Translations under genes and position numbers: made by a program
Part shown: positions 50,145 to 57,685 of the stretch, one piece after another
Position numbering within the stretch: position 1 is the first letter of the stretch
Layout of the letters: each line of letters starts with the position of its first letter
Notes under the pieces: generated by a model
What the model saw: the letters and a program-made list of their open reading frames with translations, nothing else
Told to the model about the DNA's origin: nothing
Databases searched by the model: none
Assembly (NCBI RefSeq): GCF_003696265.1
Contig: NZ_RFFH01000020.1
Location: 46,348-110,347, forward strand
Source: Nocardia stercoris
Lineage (GTDB): Bacteria; Actinomycetota; Actinomycetes; Mycobacteriales; Mycobacteriaceae
Length of the DNA stretch: 64,000 nucleotides
Direction: 5' to 3'

Positions 50145-50963
50145 TCACATCACCATCTGCCACAGCGCGGGCGCGGCCTCGGGCGTCCAGCTCGGGTCGT
50201 AGACGGTGTGCTCCTGCAGGCAGCGGTAGGTCATGTCGTCGTAGGTGACGGTGTCGCCGACGGCGTAGTGCGCGCCGACCCGCCAGGCGCCAGGGGTGGG
50301 CTGGGTGGTGGTGGGCTGCGCGGTGGTGGTCGTGGGCCGCGGGCGTGACCGGTGGGGCGTCGTGGTGGCCGACGGTGTGGTGGTGGCCGACGGTGTGGTG
50401 GGGGTGGTGGTGACCACCGGAGTCGTAGTCGGCGGCGTGGTCCCCGTTCCGCCTGCGATGTCCAGGTCGACGCAGCTGTAGAAGGCATTCGCTGTGTCGC
50501 CGATATTCCAGACGGCGAGTAATTTCTGCTTCCCGGTGAAGGAGCCCAGATCGACATGATGGGTCACGCCGGACATCGGTGGCTGTTCATTGTTTCCCGC
50601 GATGGTGGTGAGCAGGGTGTCGCCGATGAAATATTGCCAATTCAAGGTCCGGTGATTAGCGGTGAAGGTCCACGAGAAATCCACGCTGTTGCCGACCTTC
50701 GTTGCCGCCCAGCCCTTGCTGTCGTCGTCGAGTTCCGGATATTTGTCGGCGCTGCAATTGTGCAGTTCCTTCGGGCCCTCCACACTCTGCGGCTCGTATT
50801 GCACTGGGCCGCACGACACTACGCCGGAAGCGCACTGCGCCTGGCGGCTGGGCGGGGACGAGATATAGCCGTGCGCACTGGCCGTCGCCGGTGGCGGCAC
50901 GGCCAGGACCAGCGGGGTTGTGACGAGCACTCCGGCGGCGGACAGCATTCTTCTGCGGATCAC
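50145..50963 (-). CDS. Secreted AA10 lytic polysaccharide monooxygenase with CBM5/12
   Basis: A 272-aa secreted copper enzyme that oxidatively cuts chitin or cellulose. The signal peptide ends before His (TASA-HGYISSPPSRQAQC); that N-terminal His and a second one in FTANHRTLNW form the copper brace. C-terminal Pro/Thr linker repeats TTPSATTTPSATTTP lead to a chitin-binding CBM5-like module (WRVGAHYAVGDTVTYDDMTYRC). The GTG at 50963 (MIRRRMLSAAG) follows GAGGAG. It is monocistronic. Confidence 0.88.
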   Translation of the reverse strand: MIRRRMLSAAGVLVTTPLVLAVPPPATASAHGYISSPPSRQAQCASGVVSCGPVQYEPQSVEGPKELHNCSADKYPELDDDSKGWAATKVGNSVDFSWTFTANHRTLNWQYFIGDTLLTTIAGNNEQPPMSGVTHHVDLGSFTGKQKLLAVWNIGDTANAFYSCVDLDIAGGTGTTPPTTTPVVTTTPTTPSATTTPSATTTPHRSRPRPTTTTAQPTTTQPTPGAWRVGAHYAVGDTVTYDDMTYRCLQEHTVYDPSWTPEAAPALWQMVM

Positions 50964-51343
50964 GAGACTCCTCGGCAAGCAGCTACGACAGGGGTGCGGT
51001 ACGGCACCTGGTAAGGAATAATTTCTGATCTCGATCTGATGAACTAGCTCGAGATCAAACCTTAAAGCCGCCGATGACGGAGCGTAAAGCGATCGAAGGA
51101 ATTCAATAGAATAAATAACGTGCACTACTGATCGGTCGGTATTCGCTGCCCGGAAAACGAATTTGGTGGAGCGAATTCGTTCTGCTCGAACAGTTCCTTT
51201 TGTCTGTTGTTTCGGACGATCGCGCGCCTCGGCTGCGTCGCACCCGACACCGGCGCGTGACACCGATGTCCACCGTTGGTGACCCGCTGTTCCTACGATG
51301 GCGGGATCGCAGCCGCGCACCCATCAGCCGAGGGAGATCGCCT
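50964..51343. other. Intergenic region before LPMO and uricase genes
   Basis: This 380-bp gap separates the divergent LPMO and uricase genes and must carry both promoters. The stretch 51010-51200 is richer in AT than its surroundings. No gene, palindromic operator of note or RNA was recognised. Confidence 0.35.
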
Positions 51344-52270
51344 ATGACATCGACCGGATCGGAGCCGGCCGCCCCCGGCGCCGTCGTACTGGGCGCGAAC
51401 CAGTACGGCAAGGCCGAGGTCCGCCTGGTGCGGATCGTGCGCGACACCCCCGTGCACCGGATCATCGATCTGAACGTCACCTCGCAGCTGCGCGGAGACT
51501 TCTCGGCTTGCTATGCGGCAGGCGACAACTCGCTCGTCGTGGCCACCGACACCCAGAAGAACATCGTCTACGCCCTGGCCAAGGAGATCGGGGTGGCCTC
51601 GCCGGAGGAGTTCCTGCTCGCGCTCGCCCGGCACTTCACCGTCTCCTACGACTGGCTGACCGGCGGACGGTGGGCGGCCGAGGAATACGGCTGGGACCGG
51701 ATCGTGGTCGACGGCGCCCCGCACGACCACGCGTTCGTGCGCGGCGGCCGGCTCGTGCGCACCGCCGTGGTGCAGACGGCAGGCGAGAACACCTGGGTGA
51801 TAGCGGGATTCACCGATTGCGTGGTGCTGAAGTCGACCGGTTCGGAGTTCCACGGCTTCCCGCGCGACCGATACACCACCCTGGCCGAGACCGACGACCG
51901 GATCCTGGCCACCTCGATCACCGCGCGCTGGCGCTACGCCCACACCGAGGTCGACTTCAACGCCCGGCACGCCGAGATCGTCGATCTGGCCTTGCGGACC
52001 TTCGCGAGCGTGCACTCACTGGCGTTGCAGCAGACCATGTTCGCCATCGGCACGGCGATCCTCGAGGCCTGCCCCGAGGTCGCCGAGATCAAGCTGTCGT
52101 GCCCGAACAAGCATCACTTCGCCGTCGATCTCGCGCCGTTCGGGCTGGACAACCCCAACGAGGTGTTCTTCGCCGCGGACCGGCCCTACGGCCTGATCGA
52201 GGCGACCGTCCAGCGCGCTGGCGCGGCAGAGGTGCCGCAGGCGTGGGAGACTGTGCCCGGGTTCTGTTGA
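51344..52270 (+). CDS. Urate oxidase (factor-independent uricase)
   Basis: A 308-aa uricase that converts urate to 5-hydroxyisourate. The N-terminal YGKAEVRLVRIVRD supplies the active-site Lys, VVATDTQKNIVYALAKE the Thr of the catalytic pair, and CPNKHHFAVDL the His. It lacks fused domains. The ATG at 51344 follows GAGGGAG; the frame is open further up. HIU hydrolase and OHCU decarboxylase genes, usually close by, are not in this window. Confidence 0.93.
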   Translation: MTSTGSEPAAPGAVVLGANQYGKAEVRLVRIVRDTPVHRIIDLNVTSQLRGDFSACYAAGDNSLVVATDTQKNIVYALAKEIGVASPEEFLLALARHFTVSYDWLTGGRWAAEEYGWDRIVVDGAPHDHAFVRGGRLVRTAVVQTAGENTWVIAGFTDCVVLKSTGSEFHGFPRDRYTTLAETDDRILATSITARWRYAHTEVDFNARHAEIVDLALRTFASVHSLALQQTMFAIGTAILEACPEVAEIKLSCPNKHHFAVDLAPFGLDNPNEVFFAADRPYGLIEATVQRAGAAEVPQAWETVPGFC

Positions 52271-52275
52271 GCCGC

Positions 52276-53613
52276 TTACGAATCGGGTAACCGGACCGGG
52301 TCGGAGCAACTGTCGGGCAGGTTCGCCCAGGAGCAGTCCACCGGCCGGTGCGCCGGCCGGAAATCGGCGGGGACGCCACCGTTGCGGGTGATGGCCGAAT
52401 ACGCCGCGACGGCGTCGGTGGGCCGGCGGGTCAGGAACGGATCGTTCACCACGTCGACGGTGTAGAGCCCGAAACGCGGGTCGTAGCTACCCCATTCGTA
52501 GTTGTCGGTGATGCTCCAGTAGTTGTAGCCGATGACGTCGAAGCCGTCGGCCTTGGCGCGCTGGAGCCAATAGACGGTGTCGCGCAGGTCGTCGGCCCGG
52601 GTGATCCCGTCCGGGCGGGGGAGCCCGTTCTGGGTGGCGATGCCGTTCTCGACGATGTAGAGCGGCAGGCCGGGATACCGGTTCGCGTAGTAGCTCAGCG
52701 CGTAGTACACGCCTTCGGGCTGCCGGTTCTTCTGCCACGCCTTGCCGAGCGGGCCCGGCGTGAACGGCGGCAGCGTGCCCGCGCTGAACCCGTCGTAGTA
52801 GTCGATGCCGATGTAGTCGAGATGCCGCGACGCCGGATCGAACAGCAGGCCGTTGAAAACCGGCTCGGTGGTGCCGGTGGTGAAGGCGATGTTCATGGTC
52901 ACCATGGCACCGGGCTGGACCTGGTGGATGTAGTCGTAGATCGTGTTGTGCGCGTAGTCGACTCCCTGCTGCATCATCGGGGCCGAGGTCAGCGGGAGGG
53001 TGAGGTTGGCCACCTCGATCTGGGTGTAGATCGTCGACTCGTTGAACGTGACCCACAGCGGATTGCGGGAGGCGTAGCGGTCCACCACTTTTCGCGCATT
53101 GGCCAGCCAGTCGCCGACCATGTCCGGGTGCCCCCAGCCGCCGCGGTCGGCGGCCCAGCCCGGGTACACCCAGTGGTCCAGGGTCAGCATCGGGCGGATG
53201 CCGGCCGCGGCCAGGGTGTCGAGAACCGCGTCGTAGAAGGCGAATCCGTCCTCGTCCCAGACGCCGCGGCGGGGCTGGACGCGGGCCCACTCGACGCTGA
53301 TCCGGTAGACGTTCACGCCCAAGCCCACGGCCAGGTCGATATCGGAGCTGTACCGAGTGTAGAAGTCGACGGAGTCGCGGACGGGCTCGTACTGCCAGGG
53401 CTGCTGCTGCACATAGCGCGACCAATTGCTGTCGGGCGCATGGCCTTCGCACTGGAAGCCGGCGCTTGCCACACCCCACATGAAGTCGGAGCCGAGCGGG
53501 GCGATCTCCGTCGGTGCGAGCGGGCGCGCACCGGCGCGCGACCACGGGACGGCCAGAGCGGCGGCACCGCCGGCGAGAACGGCCAGAGCGTGTCGGCGAT
53601 TGAGTGAACGCAT
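52276..53613 (-). CDS. Tat-exported GH1 beta-glucosidase-like protein
   Basis: A 445-aa glycoside hydrolase family 1 protein with a twin-arginine signal (RRHALAVLAGGAAALAVPW). The acid/base Glu is in TFNEST (most GH1 proteins have TFNEP) and the nucleophile in YIVENG. The rest of the barrel is intact (WGVASAGFQCEG, WGSYDPRFGLY near the end). Secreted GH1 enzymes are uncommon in actinobacteria. It faces the uricase gene tail to tail, 5 bp apart. The ATG at 53613 follows GGAGGAG. Confidence 0.86.
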   Translation of the reverse strand: MRSLNRRHALAVLAGGAAALAVPWSRAGARPLAPTEIAPLGSDFMWGVASAGFQCEGHAPDSNWSRYVQQQPWQYEPVRDSVDFYTRYSSDIDLAVGLGVNVYRISVEWARVQPRRGVWDEDGFAFYDAVLDTLAAAGIRPMLTLDHWVYPGWAADRGGWGHPDMVGDWLANARKVVDRYASRNPLWVTFNESTIYTQIEVANLTLPLTSAPMMQQGVDYAHNTIYDYIHQVQPGAMVTMNIAFTTGTTEPVFNGLLFDPASRHLDYIGIDYYDGFSAGTLPPFTPGPLGKAWQKNRQPEGVYYALSYYANRYPGLPLYIVENGIATQNGLPRPDGITRADDLRDTVYWLQRAKADGFDVIGYNYWSITDNYEWGSYDPRFGLYTVDVVNDPFLTRRPTDAVAAYSAITRNGGVPADFRPAHRPVDCSWANLPDSCSDPVRLPDS

Positions 53614-54006
53614 CGCACTCCTCCAGAGTCGAATCGGCTGACTGATCCCGGCCGGAGCCGGCCTCGCAGTGATAGCCAGTCTGACTAATGACTGGTCAAG
53701 CGACCTGATGGGTGCGGCGATTGTGACGGCGGCACAACGGATTCGAGATCCCGATGGCGGGCATCCGCCTGCCCGAGGTACTTTCGTTACCTCGATGGGA
53801 CAGAAGTGGCGCAGTCGTGCCACTGCGAGAAATTGCACTGCCGTGCGAGAACGCTGGTGGGGAAACGTTGCGGTCGGTTAACGTCGACACGTGAGGAGTG
53901 CGGCGGTGCCGATGATGGGGGCCATGGGCATGGGGTCTCGCGCCGAGTCGCGGGCGGCCCACCGGAGCATTGTTCCGCATTCTGCGATCGCCCGATTGCG
54001 ACCGAC
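53614..54006. other. Gap before a small hypothetical gene
   Basis: About 390 bp of intergenic DNA carrying the GH1 promoter near 53620-53720. The open frames in this part are short and show no family features, so nothing is called. Confidence 0.35.
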
Positions 54007-54336
54007 ATGATCGTATCCAGTGGCGGTGGCATCCGATGGCTGTTTCACACCGAGCTGGCCGACGGTCGATGGGCCAAATGGTTCGCGACCGCGGAATCCC
54101 CGGCATCGATCCGGGTGAAGGGCGTGCGTGACCCGCGGGTCGCCGATCCCGGCATGGTCTGGGGCGACGCCGACCGGCCGCTGATCCTGCCGCCGGGCAT
54201 GATCTCGTTCCGCATCGGCCGGGAACCGGCGCTGCCGGTGCTGCGGCATGCGCTACCCGAAACGTGGCACGACCTGTGGAATGCGGTCGAAGACGAATAC
54301 GCGAAGTGGGCCGTCGGCAACTTCGGCTGGTTTTGA
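54007..54336 (+). CDS. Small hypothetical protein
   Basis: A 109-aa hydrophilic protein. The ATG at 54007 gives MIVSSGGGIRWLFHTELADG. Visible patterns are KWFATAESPASIRVKGVRDPRV, GMVWGDADRPLILPPGM and a C-terminal amphipathic helix (LPETWHDLWNAVEDEYAKW). No family is recognised. A longer open frame extends to 53806, but it lacks coding character. The ribosome site is weak, so the start and even the gene are uncertain. Confidence 0.45.
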   Translation: MIVSSGGGIRWLFHTELADGRWAKWFATAESPASIRVKGVRDPRVADPGMVWGDADRPLILPPGMISFRIGREPALPVLRHALPETWHDLWNAVEDEYAKWAVGNFGWF

Positions 54337-54418
54337 GCGCTTCGCCCCATACGTCCGGTTGTCGGCTCCGAATCATGAGTAGATGGCCGCGACACTAGGG
54401 CGAAAGGAAGTAACAGTG

Positions 54419-54493
54419 ATGCTGTCAAGTCTTGTCGGCACGCTTCTCACTGGGCTCTACAATCTGCTGGGAATTGTGATTTCCATGTGGTGA
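54419..54493 (+). CDS. 24-aa hydrophobic peptide
   Basis: An ORF too small for standard gene calling. ATG 54419 lies 8 bp after AAGGAAG; the peptide starts MLSSLVGTLLTGLYN and ends in ISMW, almost all one membrane-spanning helix. A similar tiny ORF follows at 54649 and a strong terminator after that. The ribosome sites argue for translation. The function could be a membrane toxin, a regulator of a larger protein, or chance. Confidence 0.45.
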   Translation: MLSSLVGTLLTGLYNLLGIVISMW

Positions 54494-54648
54494 GACTGCA
54501 CCGCCGCCCGCGACATCAGCGGCGTGATTCTGCAACGGTCCGCAACGACCGGCGGATCCGCTGAGCATGATAGCGTGCCCGCTCGGGCGCGTAACCGATA
54601 CCGCCCGTGCAGTTCTCGATCCCGAAATGCAACAGAAGGGCGGAACTA

Positions 54649-54714
54649 GTGATCGTCGGTCTGGTCGGCTTGGCTCTCGGGGCAGTCGCCGCGGTTATCG
54701 GAATCGTAGTCTGA
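54649..54714 (+). CDS. 21-aa hydrophobic peptide
   Basis: GTG 54649 is 8 bp after GAAGGG. The peptide is entirely hydrophobic, with Gly/Ala/Val/Ile/Leu only (starting MIVGLVGLALG, ending IGIVV), so it can form one membrane helix. It comes 155 bp after the 24-aa peptide and 18 bp before the terminator. The paired layout makes a real small-peptide locus plausible, but no homologue is known to me. Confidence 0.42.
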   Translation: MIVGLVGLALGAVAAVIGIVV

Positions 54715-54732
54715 ATCCCGTAATTCGGCATG

Positions 54733-54765
54733 AATGGCCCGTATCGCACTGCGGTACGGGCCATT
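54733..54765. terminator. Bidirectional terminator, perfect 11-bp stem
   Basis: AATGGCCCGTA pairs exactly with TACGGGCCATT around an 11-nt loop, followed by TCGTC. It ends the small-peptide transcripts on the plus strand and the methyltransferase gene on the minus strand, whose stop is at 54769. Confidence 0.75.
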
Positions 54766-54768
54766 TCG

Positions 54769-55590
54769 TCATTCCCGTAGCCCGACCGCCACATAACCGT
54801 CCAGGACCGGCGGCGCCGGCGCCGGCTGCTCGGGCTCCGCATGCCAGGCCGACACGCGCGCCACGCCCGGTGGTACCAGGGTGAATCGCGACAGCAGAGC
54901 GGCGATCTCCGCCGGGGACCGCAACCGGTCCGCCTTCCCGATCACGATCCGGTTGACCGCCTGGATTCGCTCGCCCCGGTCGCCGTCGTCGGCCCGGCCG
55001 ATCTGCGAGATCGCGAACCGGCTGCCCGGGGCCATCACCTCGTACAACCGGGCGCCCAGCCGCTCGGCCGCCACGTCGTCGTGCACCCGGTGCAGGACGC
55101 CGATCAGCAGGGCGGCGATCGGTCGCCGGAAATCGAGCACACCGCGGATCTGGGCGTTCTCCAGGATCTCGTCGATCTCGATCAGATCCCCGCGCACCGC
55201 GGTGGCCCGCGGGTCGGCACCCAGCTGGCGCCGGCTCATCGTCACCGCGACCGGGTCGATGTCGACATAGGCGACGCGGGCCAGCGGATTCACCGCCCAC
55301 GCCATCTCGTGCACGCTCCCGGCCGCCGGGATACCCGAGCCCAGGTCGAGGAACTGATCGATGCCCGCGTCCAGCATGTGCCGGACCACCCGGCGCAGCA
55401 GGGCCCGGTTCGCCCGGGCGATCCGCGCCGCGTCCGGCAGGATCGCCGACAACCGGGCCGCGATGCGGCGATCGATGTCGAAGTTCGCGAAGCCGCCCAG
55501 GAAGTAGTCGTAGATGCGCGCCGGACTCGGGATCTGCGGATCGATCGCGTCGGCGGCCCAGTCGGGCCCCGGCGAGCCGGCCGACGTCAC
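54769..55590 (-). CDS. SAM-dependent methyltransferase (DUF574 family)
   Basis: A 273-aa protein of the actinobacterial S-adenosyl-methyltransferase family (DUF574). The N-terminus PSPARIYDYFLGGFANFDID, then FLDLGSGIPAAGSVHE and YVDIDPVAVTMSRRQL, are the family landmarks. These proteins are common next to regulators in Streptomyces and Nocardia; substrates are unknown. Its GTG overlaps the stop of the GGDEF gene (GTGA), so the two are expressed together. Confidence 0.9.
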   Translation of the reverse strand: MTSAGSPGPDWAADAIDPQIPSPARIYDYFLGGFANFDIDRRIAARLSAILPDAARIARANRALLRRVVRHMLDAGIDQFLDLGSGIPAAGSVHEMAWAVNPLARVAYVDIDPVAVTMSRRQLGADPRATAVRGDLIEIDEILENAQIRGVLDFRRPIAALLIGVLHRVHDDVAAERLGARLYEVMAPGSRFAISQIGRADDGDRGERIQAVNRIVIGKADRLRSPAEIAALLSRFTLVPPGVARVSAWHAEPEQPAPAPPVLDGYVAVGLRE

Positions 55591-56888
55591 GCCGGGCCGC
55601 CTGCATGACCCGCGCCGGCTGTGGTGTCGACACTGTGCAGTACCCAGCGGTTACGGCCCGCCGCCTTCGCCCGGTAGAGCCCGGAGTCGGCCGCTTCGAG
55701 CAACTCCTCCGGCGTCGTACCCACCGCGGTCGACACCACCGCGCCGATGCAGGCCGAGATCGTGAGCAGGTGCTCGTCGATGCGGACCGGGTCGACCAGC
55801 GCGGCCAGCAGGGCCTCCACCACCCGGCTGATCTGCGCGGCATCGGTGGGCGGGGAGAACAGGATGACGAATTCGTCGCCACCGAGGCGGGCCAGCATCG
55901 CGTCACCCGAATGTGTGGAGAGGCGGTCGGCGGCCGCGGCCAGCAAGCGGTCGCCCACACTGTGGCCGAAAGTGTCGTTGACCGTCTTGAATCCGTCCAG
56001 GTCGATGAAACCCACACCGATCCGGTCGGTGGGATCGCTCGCGGCGATGAGCCCGGTCAGTACGTCCACCAGCTGCCGCCGGTTGGGCAGCCCGGTCAGC
56101 GGATCGTGGCGGGCCTCGTGCTGCAGCTCGTCCTGCTGTGCCCGCCGCAGTGTGATGTCCTCGCCGATCGCGAGCAGATACGCGCCGTGGCCGCCGGTGG
56201 CGGGCGCCAGCGTCGCTACCCATTCGGCCCAGCCCAGCCGCAGATCGGCCCGCCGGTACCGGGTCTGCATGCGGACCGTTCCGGCGCCCGTGGCCAGCAG
56301 TTCGTCGATGCGCGCGACCGCGCCGGCCCGGTCCTCGTGATAGACCAGGCCGGAGATGAGACTGCCCTGTATGGCGGCGAGCGGTTTGCCGAGCATGGCG
56401 ACCAGGGTCGGGTTCGCGTCGACCAGCCGCCCGCGGGTGTCGCCGATGGCGATCCCGAAGGCCGCGTTGTCGAAGACGATGCGGAAGCGCTTCTCGGCCG
56501 CCTCCCGGGCCTCGGCCATCGCGGCCTGCAGCATCTCGGTCCGGCGGGTGCTGACCCGCAGCAGGGCCTCGGTGTACCCGCGGGCCAGCTCGGCCACCAC
56601 CTCGGGCAGCCGGGGACCGGATCCGGCCGCCTCGGTGAGCGCGCGGGCGGTGACGGTCAGCGCACGCGGGTCGGTGAGGTTGAGCCGGACCAGCTCCGCG
56701 CCGACGGCGGCGGCGGGCAGCGGCGCGAACGGCTCGGAGTGGACGGCATTCACCAGGGTGGCGAGCAGGTGCGCCAGGAGCGTGTCGAACTCCGCCACGG
56801 TCATCGGGACGAACCCGGTTTCGGTCAGTGCGGATCGCCAGCGCCGGGCTACGACGTCGGACGTCTCGTGTGCGGTTATGTCTGGCAC
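55587..56888 (-). CDS. PAS-GGDEF diguanylate cyclase
   Basis: A 433-aa signalling protein. Residues 1-120 are a helical N-terminal domain. A PAS domain follows at about 135-250 (RIVFDNAAFGIAIGDTRGRLVDANPTLVAML), then a GGDEF domain (HDPLTGLPNRR, GVGFIDLDGFKTVNDTFGHSVGD, ARLGGDEFVIL). The intact GGDEF signature supports c-di-GMP synthesis; no EAL domain is fused. GTG 56888 (MPDITAHETS) is the probable start. It is translationally coupled to the DUF574 gene. Confidence 0.88.
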   Translation of the reverse strand: MPDITAHETSDVVARRWRSALTETGFVPMTVAEFDTLLAHLLATLVNAVHSEPFAPLPAAAVGAELVRLNLTDPRALTVTARALTEAAGSGPRLPEVVAELARGYTEALLRVSTRRTEMLQAAMAEAREAAEKRFRIVFDNAAFGIAIGDTRGRLVDANPTLVAMLGKPLAAIQGSLISGLVYHEDRAGAVARIDELLATGAGTVRMQTRYRRADLRLGWAEWVATLAPATGGHGAYLLAIGEDITLRRAQQDELQHEARHDPLTGLPNRRQLVDVLTGLIAASDPTDRIGVGFIDLDGFKTVNDTFGHSVGDRLLAAAADRLSTHSGDAMLARLGGDEFVILFSPPTDAAQISRVVEALLAALVDPVRIDEHLLTISACIGAVVSTAVGTTPEELLEAADSGLYRAKAAGRNRWVLHSVDTTAGAGHAGGPA

Positions 56889-57076
56889 CTCCGCCCCCTG
56901 TCGGCACTGGCAACCATGCCAGATTACCGCGACGGCGTATCTGCCGGTCGGACGCGCGCTCCGATTCGTCGAAAGCGCCGCGCGTCCGGCCGGGCGGAGG
57001 CGTTTGTGCCGCAGACGAAATTCATTACCGACGGGATCCGGATAACGCCGGTGTAATACACGCCGTGAATTCGGAC

Positions 57077-57460
57077 TTATCCGCTCCCGGTGTTGAGAAA
57101 GGACAGGGGATTGGCGTCGCGCAAGAATCGGCCGCAAACCGGCCATGCCTTGACGCCCTGCCCCACGAGCACGAGTTCGGCAACCCTTATCTGTTCGTTC
57201 TTCGGGCTGTCCGAGGGCAGTCCGAATCCGCCGTAGGAGCGCCAGGTGGCCAGACTGAACTGCAGGCCGCCGTAGTATCCGTTTCCGGTATTGATTCGCC
57301 AATTACCGCCGCTCTCACACCGTGCGACCCCTTCCCAGTCGTGCAGGAAGGGCAGGGCGTGAGCTGGGGACGACCCGTGCCACGAGCCGATAGCGAACAT
57401 GATGCCGCTGAGCGATAAGACCGTGTAGAGCTGCGCGCGAAGTCTCCGATGCGGCGTCAT
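57077..57460 (-). CDS. Secreted Rpf-like lysozyme-fold protein
   Basis: A 127-aa exported protein. A signal peptide or membrane anchor (residues 8-35) is followed by the resuscitation-promoting-factor fold: DWEGVARCESGGNWRINTGN with the catalytic Glu, then YYGGLQFSLATWRSYGG. Rpf proteins cut peptidoglycan and help dormant cells regrow in mycolata. The ATG at 57460 (MTPHRRLRAQL) follows GAGGTGG. The C-terminus past the domain is short and lacks LysM or DUF348 modules. Confidence 0.88.
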   Translation of the reverse strand: MTPHRRLRAQLYTVLSLSGIMFAIGSWHGSSPAHALPFLHDWEGVARCESGGNWRINTGNGYYGGLQFSLATWRSYGGFGLPSDSPKNEQIRVAELVLVGQGVKAWPVCGRFLRDANPLSFLNTGSG

Positions 57461-57641
57461 TGCCACCTCTCTCGATACAGTTCGAACAGGGTCGATGTCT
57501 CTCGAGTAGGGAATATCGGCGACCGATCCGGGGACCGGTTGTTGCATTAACTGATATGTAGCCGGTGCGACGGAAATTGAAACCTGATGTTACTTTGCTG
57601 AAGGTTTGCCGTCGAGAGTCGTGACCGGCCCGAAACCGACA

Positions 57642-57671
57642 GCGGCCCCGGGCGAATACGCCCGGGGCCGC
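57642..57671 (-). terminator. Terminator of the NRAMP-related gene
   Basis: GCGGCCCCGGGCG and its perfect complement flank AATA, 14 bp after the stop codon of the transporter gene on the minus strand. A 13-bp GC stem ending the magnesium-control operon. Confidence 0.7.
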
Positions 57672-57685
57672 CGCGGTGGGCCGGT

